Positions 1-8,827 of a DNA stretch of 64,000 nt are shown here, piece after piece. Origin of the DNA: an uncultured Oscillospiraceae bacterium (GTDB taxonomy: Bacteria > Bacillota > Clostridia > Oscillospirales > Ruminococcaceae); the NCBI GenBank assembly GCA_934526065.1, contig CAKSZX010000005.1:1-64000 (forward strand). Direction: 5' to 3'. Numbering within the stretch: the first letter of the stretch is position 1; each line of letters opens with the position of its first letter. The notes beneath the pieces are model-generated. The model saw only the letters and a program-made list of their open reading frames with translations. It was not told the DNA's origin and ran no database searches. The translations under genes were made by a program, and so were the position numbers.

Positions 1-60
1 TTCTTATTATTGTTCAATTTTCAAGGTCCTGCGTCAGCCTCTCTCGCTGACAGCTTAGTT
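1..60 (-). other. Probable rRNA operon leader (partial)
   Basis: Read on the minus strand, this is the first transcribed stretch after the promoter at 61-89. It contains a hairpin (GTCAGC / GCTGAC, about 34-52) and then CCTTGAAAATTGAACAA, a sequence typical of the leader and spacer (boxA-like) regions of Firmicute rRNA operons. The 16S gene itself would lie left of the window and is not seen, so the assignment is inferred from promoter strength and leader sequence. A stable-RNA or tRNA operon is the main alternative. Confidence 0.6.
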
Positions 61-89
61 ATTATAGCTCATTCACCATAGATTGTCAA
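61..89 (-). promoter_or_regulatory. Consensus sigma-A promoter (probable rRNA P)
   Basis: On the minus strand TTGACA (89-84), a spacer of exactly 17 bases and TATAAT (66-61) form a perfect consensus promoter. Upstream, 90-250 is very rich in A/T tracts on this strand, like an UP element. Such a combination is characteristic of rRNA operons. Transcription runs leftwards out of the window. Confidence 0.85.
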
Positions 90-252
90 CTGTTTTTCAC
101 AGCTTTTACCTTTTTTCTACTTTTTTTACAGCTTTTTCATCATTTTTTGGGCTTTTTGCAGACTTTTTCGCCTTTTTCTTTCGATTTTTGCCGTTTTATC
201 ACTCTTTTTGCGGGTTTTAAACTGTTTTAATTTACTTTTAAATTTTTATTTC

Positions 253-1143
253 TCAAATAAGTTCCCGATATTTTTCCCGTGGCAAAACCGCACCGGCAGT
301 ACCTACAACCGCACTTGCCACCTTATTTGCTGTTTCCACGGCTGTTCTTATGTCATCACCTCTGTAAAGGCAAGCCATAATTGTGCCGATGTGGCTATCC
401 CCCGCACCGATTGTGTCTACAATATTTTCGCATTTTACAGGGGCCGCCTTTTCAAAAGTCTTGCCGTCGTACCAGCAGGCTCCGTCCGCACCCATTGTCA
501 CAATAATTAAATTTCCTGTTTTTTCATACATTTTTTTAACCGCCTGTTCAACATCGGAAACACCTGTATAAGCGGCTATCTCTTTGTCATTAAGATGTAA
601 AATCGGGTGTAAATTTAAAATTCTGTTCATAAGTTCCGATTCAACTTTTACAATTCTTGGCCCCGGAGCAAAGAAAAACGGAACTTGTCTATGATTTTCA
701 AGATACTCCACTATATCCGGCCCGGTTTTTTCTTCAATTTCCAAACCGCACACATATATGCTTTGTATCTCACTTAAATCAACGGATTCCAGCCATTCTT
801 TTTTTATCCAATATTCGGCGCCGTGATTTGAGAGTATGGTTCTCTCGCCGCTTTTGTCCACAAAACAATAGCAACAACCGTTATCTTCATCGGAAATTAT
901 AGGCTCCACACCTATTTTGGCAAGTTCTTTCTTTAAAAAGTCGCCGTAGATACCTGTGCCGACAGGTGAAAAAAGCCTGTACGGCAGGTTAAAATTTCTT
1001 ATAACATCGGAAACATTGTAAGCGCAACCGCCCAAGTTGATTTTTTGGCTTAACGCATGAGCACTTACACCCATAGCCGGCAATTTGTCCACATTGATAA
1101 TAACATCGGCAACAGTTGAACCGATTACAAGAATTTTTTTCAT
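253..1143 (-). CDS. PfkB-family carbohydrate kinase
   Basis: This 296-residue cytoplasmic protein has the ribokinase/PfkB fold and should phosphorylate a sugar or nucleoside with ATP. The N-terminal substrate signature with GG is at residues 38-39, and the C-terminal PfkB signature DTIGAGD is at 243-249, with the catalytic Asp in GAGD. NDKE near 185 fits the Mg-binding NxxE region. Length is normal for the family. The substrate cannot be read from the sequence. The gene appears monocistronic: a hairpin at 1294-1322 separates it from the gene upstream, and no sugar transporter lies nearby. Confidence 0.88.
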   Translation of the reverse strand: MKKILVIGSTVADVIINVDKLPAMGVSAHALSQKINLGGCAYNVSDVIRNFNLPYRLFSPVGTGIYGDFLKKELAKIGVEPIISDEDNGCCYCFVDKSGERTILSNHGAEYWIKKEWLESVDLSEIQSIYVCGLEIEEKTGPDIVEYLENHRQVPFFFAPGPRIVKVESELMNRILNLHPILHLNDKEIAAYTGVSDVEQAVKKMYEKTGNLIIVTMGADGACWYDGKTFEKAAPVKCENIVDTIGAGDSHIGTIMACLYRGDDIRTAVETANKVASAVVGTAGAVLPREKYRELI

Positions 1144-1293
1144 CTTAATTTCTCCTTAAAATCCTGAATAAAACAAAAAATGACAATTTCATCTTAACAT
1201 TTTAAAACGGCGGTTTCAACCGCATTTTGCAATCTTGGCGTGTTGTACATCTTACACAAAATTTATCGCAATTTATTTGTAGGTAATTCATAA

Positions 1294-1322
1294 GGCAAAA
1301 AGTGCGGCACAAGCCGCACTTT
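1294..1322 (-). terminator. Rho-independent terminator
   Basis: A 10-bp stem AAAGTGCGGC / GCCGCACTTT with a 4-base loop is followed on the minus strand by a short T run. It ends the transcript of the small membrane protein gene at 1344-1766. Confidence 0.75.
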
Positions 1323-1343
1323 AAATAATATTTTGTTTTATAG

Positions 1344-1766
1344 TCAACCTTGGAGTAAAACAGCGGTAAATCCCCCTATGTATGGGGCAATATCCCACAA
1401 AGTGAACAGATTTATTGAGAAATAGTAAATTTGTGCAGATTTTGGCAAGATTTGCCGGACGCCCTCCCACAGATTTAAAAAATACAGCACAGAGGGCAAA
1501 CAGGCAATTACACACGCCGCCAGCAACACAGCGGATATAATTTTAAAATTTCTTTTGAAAGTCAGATTGTTAAGATAAATCACAAGCAAAACAGCCGACA
1601 CCCCGAAACTGCACTTTAACAAAAACGAGGACAACTTATACTGCCACAGCATTTGAAAAGGGTTGGCGGCGGCATATTTGTAAATCAAAAATGTGATTAC
1701 GGCCAACACAAAAGTGACGGTAAAAGAAACGCCGATTTTAATTTTTCTGCTTTTTTCTTTTTTCAT
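1344..1766 (-). CDS. Small multi-pass membrane protein, unknown
   Basis: A 140-residue protein that I do not recognise. It has a basic N-terminus (MKKEKSRKIK) followed by about four hydrophobic segments (near residues 12-30, 48-66, 76-95 and 118-137), so it is an integral membrane protein. A strong Shine-Dalgarno site (GGAGG, 8 bases upstream) supports the start. It is flanked by terminator hairpins and is probably transcribed alone. No catalytic motif is visible. Confidence 0.7.
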   Translation of the reverse strand: MKKEKSRKIKIGVSFTVTFVLAVITFLIYKYAAANPFQMLWQYKLSSFLLKCSFGVSAVLLVIYLNNLTFKRNFKIISAVLLAACVIACLPSVLYFLNLWEGVRQILPKSAQIYYFSINLFTLWDIAPYIGGFTAVLLQG

Positions 1767-1871
1767 ATACAGTCCTCCTTTATTTTTGGGTTATATTTAT
1801 ACTTATATTATATCGCTCTGCCGATTATTTGCAATTATATAAACTGCACATTATTTTTATTCATTTTTTGT

Positions 1872-1905
1872 AAAAAAAAAAATCGACGGAAAAACCGTCG
1901 ATTTT
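1872..1905 (-). terminator. Rho-independent terminator of malic enzyme gene
   Basis: An 11-bp stem AAAATCGACGG / CCGTCGATTTT with a 5-base loop is followed on the minus strand by a long T run. Confidence 0.85.
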
Positions 1906-1950
1906 GCAAGGAATTATGACAACTTTCAGCTTAAAAGTTGAATTTTAATC

Positions 1951-3123
1951 TTAAATTCTGGCTATACCCCGGCGAATAGCTTCGTCCGCAACTGCTTTTG
2001 CGACAATATCGCACACACGCTTATCAAACACATCCGGGATAATATATTCAGGGTTTATTTCTTCATCGGAAATCGCAGATGCCAAGCCCTTGGCGGCGGC
2101 GATCTTCATTTCTTCGGTAATTGCCTTTGACCTTACCGACAATGCCCCTTTAAATATACCAGGGAATACCAAAACATTGTTTATTTGGTTTGGGAAATCG
2201 CTGCGGCCTGTGCCGACTATATAAGCCCCTGCCTCTTTGGCGTCATCATATCCGATTTCCGGCACAGGGTTTGCCATGGCAAAAATAATCGGCTTATCAT
2301 TCATAGAACGAACCATATCTTTTGTAACAAGGTTGCCTTTTGAAACGCCGATAAAAGCGTCTGCCCCTTTCATTGCGTCGGCAAGAGTGCCGGCCAATTT
2401 TTCTTTATTTGTGATTTTGGCCATTTGGCGCTGTACGTCTGAAAGTGCCGGGCCGCCCTCATACAATGTGCCGAATATATCGCACAATGTAATATTTGTA
2501 AAACCTATGGAAATAAGCAGTTTTGCGATAGAAATACCTGCCGCACCTGCGCCGTTGAGAACAATTTTCATATTCTCCGGTTTAACACCCTTTAACCTTG
2601 CGGCATTTAACATGGCGGCACTTACAACAATAGCCGTGCCGTGTTGGTCATCGTGGAAAACCGGTATATCACACATTTCTTTAAGTCTTGTTTCCACTTC
2701 AAAACAAGCCGGGGCGGCTATATCTTCAAGATTGATACCGCCGAACGACTTTGATATTTTATAAATGATATTTACAAGCTCTTCCGGGTCTTTGCTGTCA
2801 ACGCAAATAGGAAAAGCATCTATACCGGCAAATTCCTTAAACAGAGCGCACTTACCCTCCATAACAGGCATACCAGCGGCAGGGCCTATATCACCCAATC
2901 CCAAAACAGCGGTACCGTTTGTTATAACTGCTACAAGATGGCCTTTTCTTGTATAGTCATAAGCAAGCATTTCGTCTTTTTCGATTTCAAGGCACGGTGC
3001 CGCAACACCCGGAGTGTAGGCAACTGTAAGTTCTTCACGGTTTGTAACCTTTGCCCTTGCAACAACTTCTATTTTTCCCTGCCAATCCTTATGAGCCTTA
3101 ATTGCTATTTCGTCCTTTGTCAT
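1951..3123 (-). CDS. NAD(P)-dependent malic enzyme
   Basis: This 390-residue enzyme catalyses oxidative decarboxylation of malate to pyruvate and CO2, reducing NAD(P). It is the short bacterial form without a phosphotransacetylase domain. Visible motifs are AYTPGVA near residue 35 (catalytic Tyr), EGKCALFK near 89-96 (catalytic Lys), HDDQHGTA at 157-164 (divalent metal) and the Rossmann loop GAGAAG at 191-196. The start at 3123 is chosen because GGAGG lies just upstream, whereas the upstream in-frame start at 3183 has no good site. A LysR regulator gene lies just upstream on the same strand and may control it. Confidence 0.93.
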   Translation of the reverse strand: MTKDEIAIKAHKDWQGKIEVVARAKVTNREELTVAYTPGVAAPCLEIEKDEMLAYDYTRKGHLVAVITNGTAVLGLGDIGPAAGMPVMEGKCALFKEFAGIDAFPICVDSKDPEELVNIIYKISKSFGGINLEDIAAPACFEVETRLKEMCDIPVFHDDQHGTAIVVSAAMLNAARLKGVKPENMKIVLNGAGAAGISIAKLLISIGFTNITLCDIFGTLYEGGPALSDVQRQMAKITNKEKLAGTLADAMKGADAFIGVSKGNLVTKDMVRSMNDKPIIFAMANPVPEIGYDDAKEAGAYIVGTGRSDFPNQINNVLVFPGIFKGALSVRSKAITEEMKIAAAKGLASAISDEEINPEYIIPDVFDKRVCDIVAKAVADEAIRRGIARI

Positions 3124-3214
3124 AAAAAGCCTCCGTATATTTTTGTTTCTTATATGATATAACGGCTTGTATTTAGGGCGCAAATATTATGTTTCTATCT
3201 ATTATAGTTTATAA

Positions 3215-4087
3215 TTATAGAATATCTTTTATACCGTCGGCAAATTTTATGAAACTTTTCTCCGCAGGGGTCAGTATTTTATCCCCATTCCAGCACAGAC
3301 GCACGGTGCTTTTTGTATTAAAGCTGTGGGGAACACGAACCACCATATCACAGGGTTTTATGCAGTAATCCATTATAAATGTGGAGGCAAGGTTTTGCCT
3401 TACGCAGTTTTTTATGGTTTCAAGTTGACTTGTAACAAGAATTATATTCGGAGTAGCCTCCTGTTTTTTAAATTCTTCTGATATTGATTTATTGCGAAAC
3501 ATTATTCTGTCAAATACCACAAACGGCTCGTCCTTTATGTCCCGGCCGGTAGCCAACGGCAATTTAGCCAGTGCGTTTTCCTTGGAAACATACAACCCGT
3601 ACTCGGTTTCAAAAATATCTTTTCCGGCAAAGCCCTCGGTGTAGGCTGATAAAAGCACGGCAAAATCTATAACATATTCATTTAACATATTTTTTACCGT
3701 TTCTGACTTGTATTCCACAACTTTTATACTGTAATCCGGATGGGTTTTGTAAAACCGTGATATGAGTGCCGGCGTAAGGAAAGAGCCTATCATAGGCGGA
3801 ATACCCACCGTTATGGTTCGGCTGTCCTTAGACATTATTTTGACCTCCCCAACAGCAAGATCTATGTCCTGCAAAACCATAACTATTTTTGAATAGAAAT
3901 ACATACCTTCTCTTGAGGGTGTAATTCTGTTTTTCTCTCTTATAAAAAGGCTGACCCCAAGCTCGGTTTCCAAATCCTTTATTGCCACCGTTACCGACGG
4001 CTGAGAAACATTAAGTTCTTTTGCGGCCTTTGAGATATTTTCACACTCAACGGTCTTGCAAAAATATTTAAGCTGCGCCAATGTCAT
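3215..4087 (-). CDS. LysR-family transcriptional regulator
   Basis: A 290-residue LysR-type regulator: the N-terminal winged helix-turn-helix spans about residues 1-60 (MTLAQLKYFCKTVECENISKA... AAKELNVSQPSVTVAIKDLE), followed by the two-lobed effector-binding domain. Length is standard. It precedes the malic enzyme gene by 91 bp on the same strand and follows the AbgB-type hydrolase gene. Either could be its target, and the effector is unknown. Confidence 0.92.
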   Translation of the reverse strand: MTLAQLKYFCKTVECENISKAAKELNVSQPSVTVAIKDLETELGVSLFIREKNRITPSREGMYFYSKIVMVLQDIDLAVGEVKIMSKDSRTITVGIPPMIGSFLTPALISRFYKTHPDYSIKVVEYKSETVKNMLNEYVIDFAVLLSAYTEGFAGKDIFETEYGLYVSKENALAKLPLATGRDIKDEPFVVFDRIMFRNKSISEEFKKQEATPNIILVTSQLETIKNCVRQNLASTFIMDYCIKPCDMVVRVPHSFNTKSTVRLCWNGDKILTPAEKSFIKFADGIKDIL

Positions 4088-4200
4088 AAAATATCCCTCT
4101 TTTCTTATTATATAAATTATTATAGCATTTAAACTTGCAAAAATTAAACGGTGAAATATATAAAATTATTTTAAAAATCATGTAAATAACGCACAAAAAA

Positions 4201-4247
4201 CCAGCAAAAACAGAAATACAGGCGGTGCAACCACACACCGCCTGTAT
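4201..4247 (-). terminator. Rho-independent terminator
   Basis: A 12-bp stem ATACAGGCGGTG / CACCGCCTGTAT with an 8-base loop is followed by T-rich sequence on the minus strand. It ends the amidohydrolase transcript. Confidence 0.75.
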
Positions 4248-4312
4248 CGCAAGAAAGGAGTTACGGTATTTTGCCTAAATGACATTATACCGCCATTATG
4301 AAAAAGCCATTA

Positions 4313-5692
4313 TTACTTGGCAAGATTTAATTTTACATTGCCGTTTTCTTCGTACTCAACAACATCACGGTCAAGTATAAAGTCGCCGATAGCATCCAAA
4401 TATTCCGGTATAGATGCGTAAGGTGCCTTATAGTTTGCAACGATTTCCTTAGCTTTTGCGGCGTCATCTTTCAAGAGCTTATCGGCAACCAAAAGCTGAG
4501 CTTTAATTGAGTTAATAAGCAATCTTTCAGGGTCTGTCAGGTAGTAGTTTATGCCGTGGGCTGTGCCTGATGCGCCGGCTGATGTAAACTGGATACCCGG
4601 CATTACGCATGTTAAGTCGCCGAAGTCTGATGAACCTGTGCTCCATGAGTCATACTGGAAGTTTACTCTGTCTGCCCCTGCCAAATCCTTACATACCTCT
4701 TCAACCAGCTGCATATATGCAACATCGTGGATTTCCGGTGAGTAACCCGGCTTATCGTCAATGTGCAGTTCACAGCCGATAGCCGCTGCGGCACCTGCCA
4801 AAGCACGGTTGAACTTTTTATTCTCTCTCTTCATGGCTTCGATATTGCTGCCTCTTACATAGCTTTCGATAACCATTTCGTCAGGAATAATATTAACGGC
4901 GCAGTTTACCCCCTTCATAATCGGGTGGAAACGGATAGTATCTTTTTCCTGCAATGTTTCTCTCAAATCGTTGCAGGCCTGTAAGCCCAGCATAGCCGCA
5001 TACTGTGCGTTTATACCCTCGTGAGGCGCACCGCCGGCGTGAGATGACTTACCCTTGTAAGTAATAACCTTAGCCATACAGCCGTTGTTACCCTGGCCGC
5101 ATGAGAAGTCATATTTGTCGCCCAAGTTGCCTGAGTGAACCATAAGAGCAAGGTCAACGCCGTCATAGTAGCCTCTGTGCAGGAACTCAACCTTACCGCC
5201 CATATAGCTTATTGTGCCTTCTTTAATCAGATTGCTTCTGAAAGCAAGCTGAATCATTTCCTCCGCAGGAACAAGCATAAGCCTGATTTTGCCGGAGAGG
5301 CCGTCCAAAATAGAGGGGTCGGTTTTCAACGTTGCGGCCAAGCCCAGCATTGTTGCGGCCTGTGCGTTATGGCCGCATGAGTGACACATACCGTTTACAC
5401 TCTCAGGGTGGTTTGCTATATCCAAGGCGTCAAGCTCGCCCATGATACAAAGCATCGGGCCCGGTCTGCCTGTGTCAACATCTGTATAGAAGCCCGGAAT
5501 TTTACCGTGCTTCGGGTCTTGGTCGGCTCTGATGAGCTTATAGCCCAATGCCTCAAATTTTTCGATTAAATATTCGTTGGCAATCCATTCGGTATAACCT
5601 GTCTGCGGATGCTTCCAAATATAGCGTTCTGCCTCGAAAGCTATCTGTCTGTTGGCCTCTGCCGCTTTGATAATACGCTGTTTTTTGTCCAT
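4313..5692 (-). CDS. M20D amidohydrolase, AbgB-like
   Basis: A 459-residue metallo-amidohydrolase related to the B subunit of aminobenzoyl-glutamate hydrolase and other N-acyl amino-acid hydrolases. The metal site is shown by CHSCGHN at residues 103-109, PAEE at 142-145 (general base and metal ligand) and a C-terminal conserved His in SGTAHGIN. It should cleave an amide bond of an N-acylated amino acid or short peptide in the cytoplasm. No transporter is adjacent, but two other M20 genes and an M14 deacylase occur in this window. The exact substrate is unknown. Confidence 0.88.
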   Translation of the reverse strand: MDKKQRIIKAAEANRQIAFEAERYIWKHPQTGYTEWIANEYLIEKFEALGYKLIRADQDPKHGKIPGFYTDVDTGRPGPMLCIMGELDALDIANHPESVNGMCHSCGHNAQAATMLGLAATLKTDPSILDGLSGKIRLMLVPAEEMIQLAFRSNLIKEGTISYMGGKVEFLHRGYYDGVDLALMVHSGNLGDKYDFSCGQGNNGCMAKVITYKGKSSHAGGAPHEGINAQYAAMLGLQACNDLRETLQEKDTIRFHPIMKGVNCAVNIIPDEMVIESYVRGSNIEAMKRENKKFNRALAGAAAAIGCELHIDDKPGYSPEIHDVAYMQLVEEVCKDLAGADRVNFQYDSWSTGSSDFGDLTCVMPGIQFTSAGASGTAHGINYYLTDPERLLINSIKAQLLVADKLLKDDAAKAKEIVANYKAPYASIPEYLDAIGDFILDRDVVEYEENGNVKLNLAK

Positions 5693-6044
5693 TTTTTTAC
5701 CTCACTTTACATAAAATAAACGTTTAATTCTAATTAGATTATATCATATCCACATTTTAAATAATATGTTATTTATGTAGAAATAAAAACCGATTTTCTG
5801 TGCGTTTTGGCAAAAGATATTTATATAATTGCTAAATTCATTTTAAATATAATCAGATCTTGAAAACCCATGACAAAAAGAATGTTACTAAATATCTTTC
5901 TCTGTTTTTAAAAATTATTGACGCTTTCTCTTTCGATAATTTTTAACAAAAATCATCAAATATCAATACAAAATCAAAAGGCCGCATCCGACCATATCGG
6001 CAGAATGCGACCTTTAATTTCGGCGTGTTTTGCGCCTTTTGTAT
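5693..6044. other. Intergenic region, no gene seen
   Basis: This 352-bp A/T-rich stretch lies upstream of the M20D gene and downstream of the ATPase gene, both on the minus strand. It holds the ATPase terminator at 5977-6015. I see no convincing small gene and no strong promoter. Confidence 0.6.
5977..6015 (-). terminator. Rho-independent terminator of P-type ATPase
   Basis: The stem AAAGGCCGCAT / ATGCGACCTTT (one mismatch) encloses a 17-base apical region and is followed by a T-rich tail on the minus strand. Confidence 0.7.
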
Positions 6045-8129
6045 TTACTTTTCTTCTTCGTCAAGCAATTTTGTCATACTCTTTAAGCTGATTGCTATTG
6101 TGGACGCATTGTGCAAAAGCGCCGAAGTTGCCGACGGTAAAATGCCCATTGCCCCCAAAACTATAAGAGTGCCGTTAAATGTCATAATAAAGGCATAGTT
6201 TTTGCGTATGCGTTCCATAAGCCTGTCAGACAGAGTTTTAAGCACAACAAGTTCGTACAAATCCCCTGCGGAAATAATAACGTCGGAAATTTCTCTTGCA
6301 ATACTTGCACCGTCGCTTATGGCAATGCCCACATCGGCGCTTGAAAGTGCCGGGGTATCGTTTATGCCGTCGCCAATCATAACAACGGTTTTGCCTTCTG
6401 CCCTGCACCGAGAAACAAATGCCGCTTTATCCTCCGGCAAAACTTCCGCCTTATACCGGTCAACTCCCGCCTGTTTTGCAATAGCTTTTGCGGTCTTTTC
6501 GGAATCCCCGGTCATCATAACAATTTCTTTTATGCCCAGCTTGTGCAACCCATCAACAACAAATTTTGCTTCTTCCCTAACCGGGTCGGAGATGAGAATA
6601 ACAGCCTCCAAAACTCCGTCAACAGCCAAGTACAGATGTGAATACTCCTCCGGAAGATTTTCAAATTTTTCTTCCTCTCCTTTGGGAATTATCACTTTTT
6701 CGTCCTCAAACACAAAATGATAACTGCCTATAATGGCCTTTTTGCCCTGCACCGTGGTGGCGATGCCGTGGGCGACGATATATTCAACCTTGCTGTGCAT
6801 CTCGTCATGGGTGATACCGTTTTTCGCCGCATAACTTACAACTGCATTTGCCATTGAATGAGGGAAGTGTTCTTCCATGCAGGCGGCAAGTTTTATACAC
6901 CGGTTTTCGTCCTTGCCGTTAAATGTCACAACCCCAGCAACCGTCGGGCAAGCCCTTGTAAGGGTGCCTGTTTTGTCAAACACAATTGTGTCTGCATTGT
7001 GCATAAGTTCAAGGTAGTTGCCGCCTTTTACGGTTATGTGATGTCTGCCTGCCTCGCTAATTGCGGAAAGGAAAGACAGGGGCATAGCCAATTTTAAAGC
7101 ACAAGAGAAGTCAACCATCAAAATCGAAATTGCCCTTGCAACATTTCTTGTAAACGCATATGTTACAACCGTGCCTAAAAGGCTGTAAGGAACAAGCTTA
7201 TCCGCAAGAGCCATAGCTCTGTTTGCAGATTCGGAATTAAGTTCCGACTGTTCGATCATAGCCGTTATTCTGTCATATCTGCTTTGACCTATCCGGTTTT
7301 TTGCGATAAATACACATTCGCCCTCTTCCACAACGGTACCTGCGTAAACGCTGCTGCCCGGTGCTTTGCGAACACCTACGCTTTCCCCGGTAAGTGACGC
7401 CTGGTTCACCATAGCTTCGCCCTCGCAAACTTCGCCGTCAAGCGGAATTACATTTGATGTGTGAACTCTTATCTTATCGCCTTTCTTAATGCTGTCGGCA
7501 GAAACCAAAACATCTCCGCCGTCGGTTACAAGCCATACCTTATCTATGTTCAAAGACATGCTCTGAGCCAGGTCGTTTACACTGCGTTTGTGGGTCCAAT
7601 CTTCAAGCATTTCACCTACTTCAAGGAGGAACATTACCGAGCCTGCGGTAGAGAAATCCCCTGTGAGAATTGACGCACCGATAGAACAAGCGTCCAAAAG
7701 CTCAACCTTAATCTGTCCGTGGGCAATACAGGATATGCCCTTTGCAATATATTTGATTGATTTAACGGCCGTCCTTGCGGTGGTGTACCACAGCGGCATA
7801 TATAATTGGCGAAAAGCTCTTCTCAAACATTTTGAAATCAGCTTGTCCGCATATTCCTGATTTATGCTTCTTGTCCGCACATTTACCGGCAAAGTTGACA
7901 AATCCACATTTTCATACTTAAATTTTGCCAAAGCGGACTTTACATTTTTAACATCGCCGGTAAATAAAATAACCGCATCACCTGTGCGGTCATAAACATC
8001 GGCCTTTTCAACAAAGTCCAACCGGTTTAAGTATCCGTACAGCAAATCCGCCTGCCGCCGGCTCATTTTTCTGCCGGCCATGTGTACACGTATTCTGTTA
8101 TTTGATGAATGTAAAACAGTACATTTCAT
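6045..8129 (-). CDS. Heavy-metal P1B-type ATPase
   Basis: A 694-residue P1B-family metal-transporting ATPase. An HMA-like N-terminal domain without CxxC covers about residues 1-80. TGES is at 247-250 (actuator), the phosphorylation motif DKTGTLT at 385-391, EEHFPHS near 417-423 (nucleotide domain) and GDGINDTPA at 584-592. The transmembrane metal motif, usually CPC, reads FSCALK around 341-346, so only the second Cys remains. This points away from a classic Cu or Zn/Cd pump. It could move Mn, Fe, Co or another ion; the metal cannot be told from sequence. A small partner gene lies directly upstream. Confidence 0.88.
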   Translation of the reverse strand: MKCTVLHSSNNRIRVHMAGRKMSRRQADLLYGYLNRLDFVEKADVYDRTGDAVILFTGDVKNVKSALAKFKYENVDLSTLPVNVRTRSINQEYADKLISKCLRRAFRQLYMPLWYTTARTAVKSIKYIAKGISCIAHGQIKVELLDACSIGASILTGDFSTAGSVMFLLEVGEMLEDWTHKRSVNDLAQSMSLNIDKVWLVTDGGDVLVSADSIKKGDKIRVHTSNVIPLDGEVCEGEAMVNQASLTGESVGVRKAPGSSVYAGTVVEEGECVFIAKNRIGQSRYDRITAMIEQSELNSESANRAMALADKLVPYSLLGTVVTYAFTRNVARAISILMVDFSCALKLAMPLSFLSAISEAGRHHITVKGGNYLELMHNADTIVFDKTGTLTRACPTVAGVVTFNGKDENRCIKLAACMEEHFPHSMANAVVSYAAKNGITHDEMHSKVEYIVAHGIATTVQGKKAIIGSYHFVFEDEKVIIPKGEEEKFENLPEEYSHLYLAVDGVLEAVILISDPVREEAKFVVDGLHKLGIKEIVMMTGDSEKTAKAIAKQAGVDRYKAEVLPEDKAAFVSRCRAEGKTVVMIGDGINDTPALSSADVGIAISDGASIAREISDVIISAGDLYELVVLKTLSDRLMERIRKNYAFIMTFNGTLIVLGAMGILPSATSALLHNASTIAISLKSMTKLLDEEEK

Positions 8130-8146
8130 ATAATTACCCCTAAAAT

Positions 8147-8168
8147 AAGCCCTGAAAACTCAGGGCTT
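8147..8168 (-). terminator. Intercistronic hairpin
   Basis: The perfect stem AAGCCCTGA / TCAGGGCTT with a 4-base loop lies between the small partner gene and the ATPase gene. The T run that follows on the minus strand is weak. It may attenuate or stabilise the messenger rather than end it. Confidence 0.55.
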
Positions 8169-8189
8169 TGTTTTAATGACTTTATTTTG

Positions 8190-8462
8190 TTATTCTTCTG
8201 TTGTTTCTTCGGCTGCGTCTTCAATAACTTCCGCCTCTGCTTCAACATCACGCTGTTCGTTGATGTTCTTGGCGTCGCTCAAAACATCGCCCCAAGCCTC
8301 TCGAACGCTGTCGGCAACTTTAAGTGTTGCATCCTTGGCACGGATAGCTGTCCGTGTTACATTTGCATAAACCTTTTTTGCGTCACGGCTGCTCAAAATT
8401 TTCAAACCTGCGGAACCGAAAAGTGTGCCGCCTACAAATAAAGCAATTTTCTTGTAATCCAT
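8190..8462 (-). CDS. Small ATPase-associated protein (DUF6110-like)
   Basis: A 90-residue protein. The N-terminus (MDYKKIALFVGGTLFGSAG) is a short hydrophobic, Gly-rich segment that may insert in the membrane. The middle is an amphipathic helical region (DAKKVY...AIRAKDATLKVADSVREAW) and the tail is strongly acidic (EAEAEVIEDAAEETTEE). I recall similar small proteins (DUF6110) beside metal P-type ATPase genes, and here it sits 60 bp upstream of one. ATG 8462 is chosen over GTG 8474 because the latter overlaps the Shine-Dalgarno site. It could be a chaperone or regulator of the pump; that is inference. Confidence 0.7.
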   Translation of the reverse strand: MDYKKIALFVGGTLFGSAGLKILSSRDAKKVYANVTRTAIRAKDATLKVADSVREAWGDVLSDAKNINEQRDVEAEAEVIEDAAEETTEE

Positions 8463-8715
8463 AATACATATCACCTCATATAAAAATATCTCATAAAATA
8501 ATCGTTACAAAGCACAGGCAACAGCCTGAATTACTTTATCACGGCAAACATTATATTACTTTTGGTTAATTTTGTCAATAATTCACATAAAATATTCATA
8601 TTTTTGGTGATTATGTTATATTATACTAACTTTTTATGCAATATTACAAATAACCCCTTGTTTTAAGCCACAAAATATAATCTGTAACAAAAAAGTAAAA
8701 TGCCTAAAAAAACTG
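8463..8715. other. Divergent intergenic region
   Basis: A/T-rich region between the ATPase operon (leftward) and the DUF3793-flavodoxin operon (rightward). The rightward promoter and its operators begin at 8716. The leftward promoter is not obvious, and no small gene is seen. Confidence 0.5.
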
Positions 8716-8744
8716 TTGACAAACGCCATTGACTTTGGTATCAT
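8716..8744 (+). promoter_or_regulatory. Sigma-A promoter of DUF3793-flavodoxin operon
   Basis: TTGACA (8716-8721), a 17-base spacer and TATCAT (8739-8744) form a near-consensus promoter. The predicted start point near 8751 falls at the edge of the first palindromic operator, an arrangement that suits repression. Confidence 0.8.
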
Positions 8745-8752
8745 TTAATCAC

Positions 8753-8770
8753 GGTTAGCGGCTGCTAACC
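8753..8770. promoter_or_regulatory. DtxR-like operator 1
   Basis: GGTTAGCGGCTGCTAACC is a perfect 7-bp inverted repeat (GGTTAGC / GCTAACC) with a 4-base centre. It resembles the DtxR/IdeR consensus TTAGGTTAGCCTAACCTAA in its core TTAGC/GCTAA half-sites. It overlaps the predicted transcription start, so bound repressor would block initiation. Confidence 0.65.
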
Positions 8771-8786
8771 AATTTAAAAACCTTAT

Positions 8787-8804
8787 GGTTAGCAATAGCT
8801 AACT
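8787..8804. promoter_or_regulatory. DtxR-like operator 2
   Basis: GGTTAGCAATAGCTAACT is a second copy of the same palindrome (GTTAGC / GCTAAC, 4-base centre). Its centre is 34 bp downstream of the first, and it ends just before the Shine-Dalgarno site of the DUF3793 gene. Confidence 0.65.
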
Positions 8805-8827
8805 ACCGTTAAAGGAGGCTTTATCCG

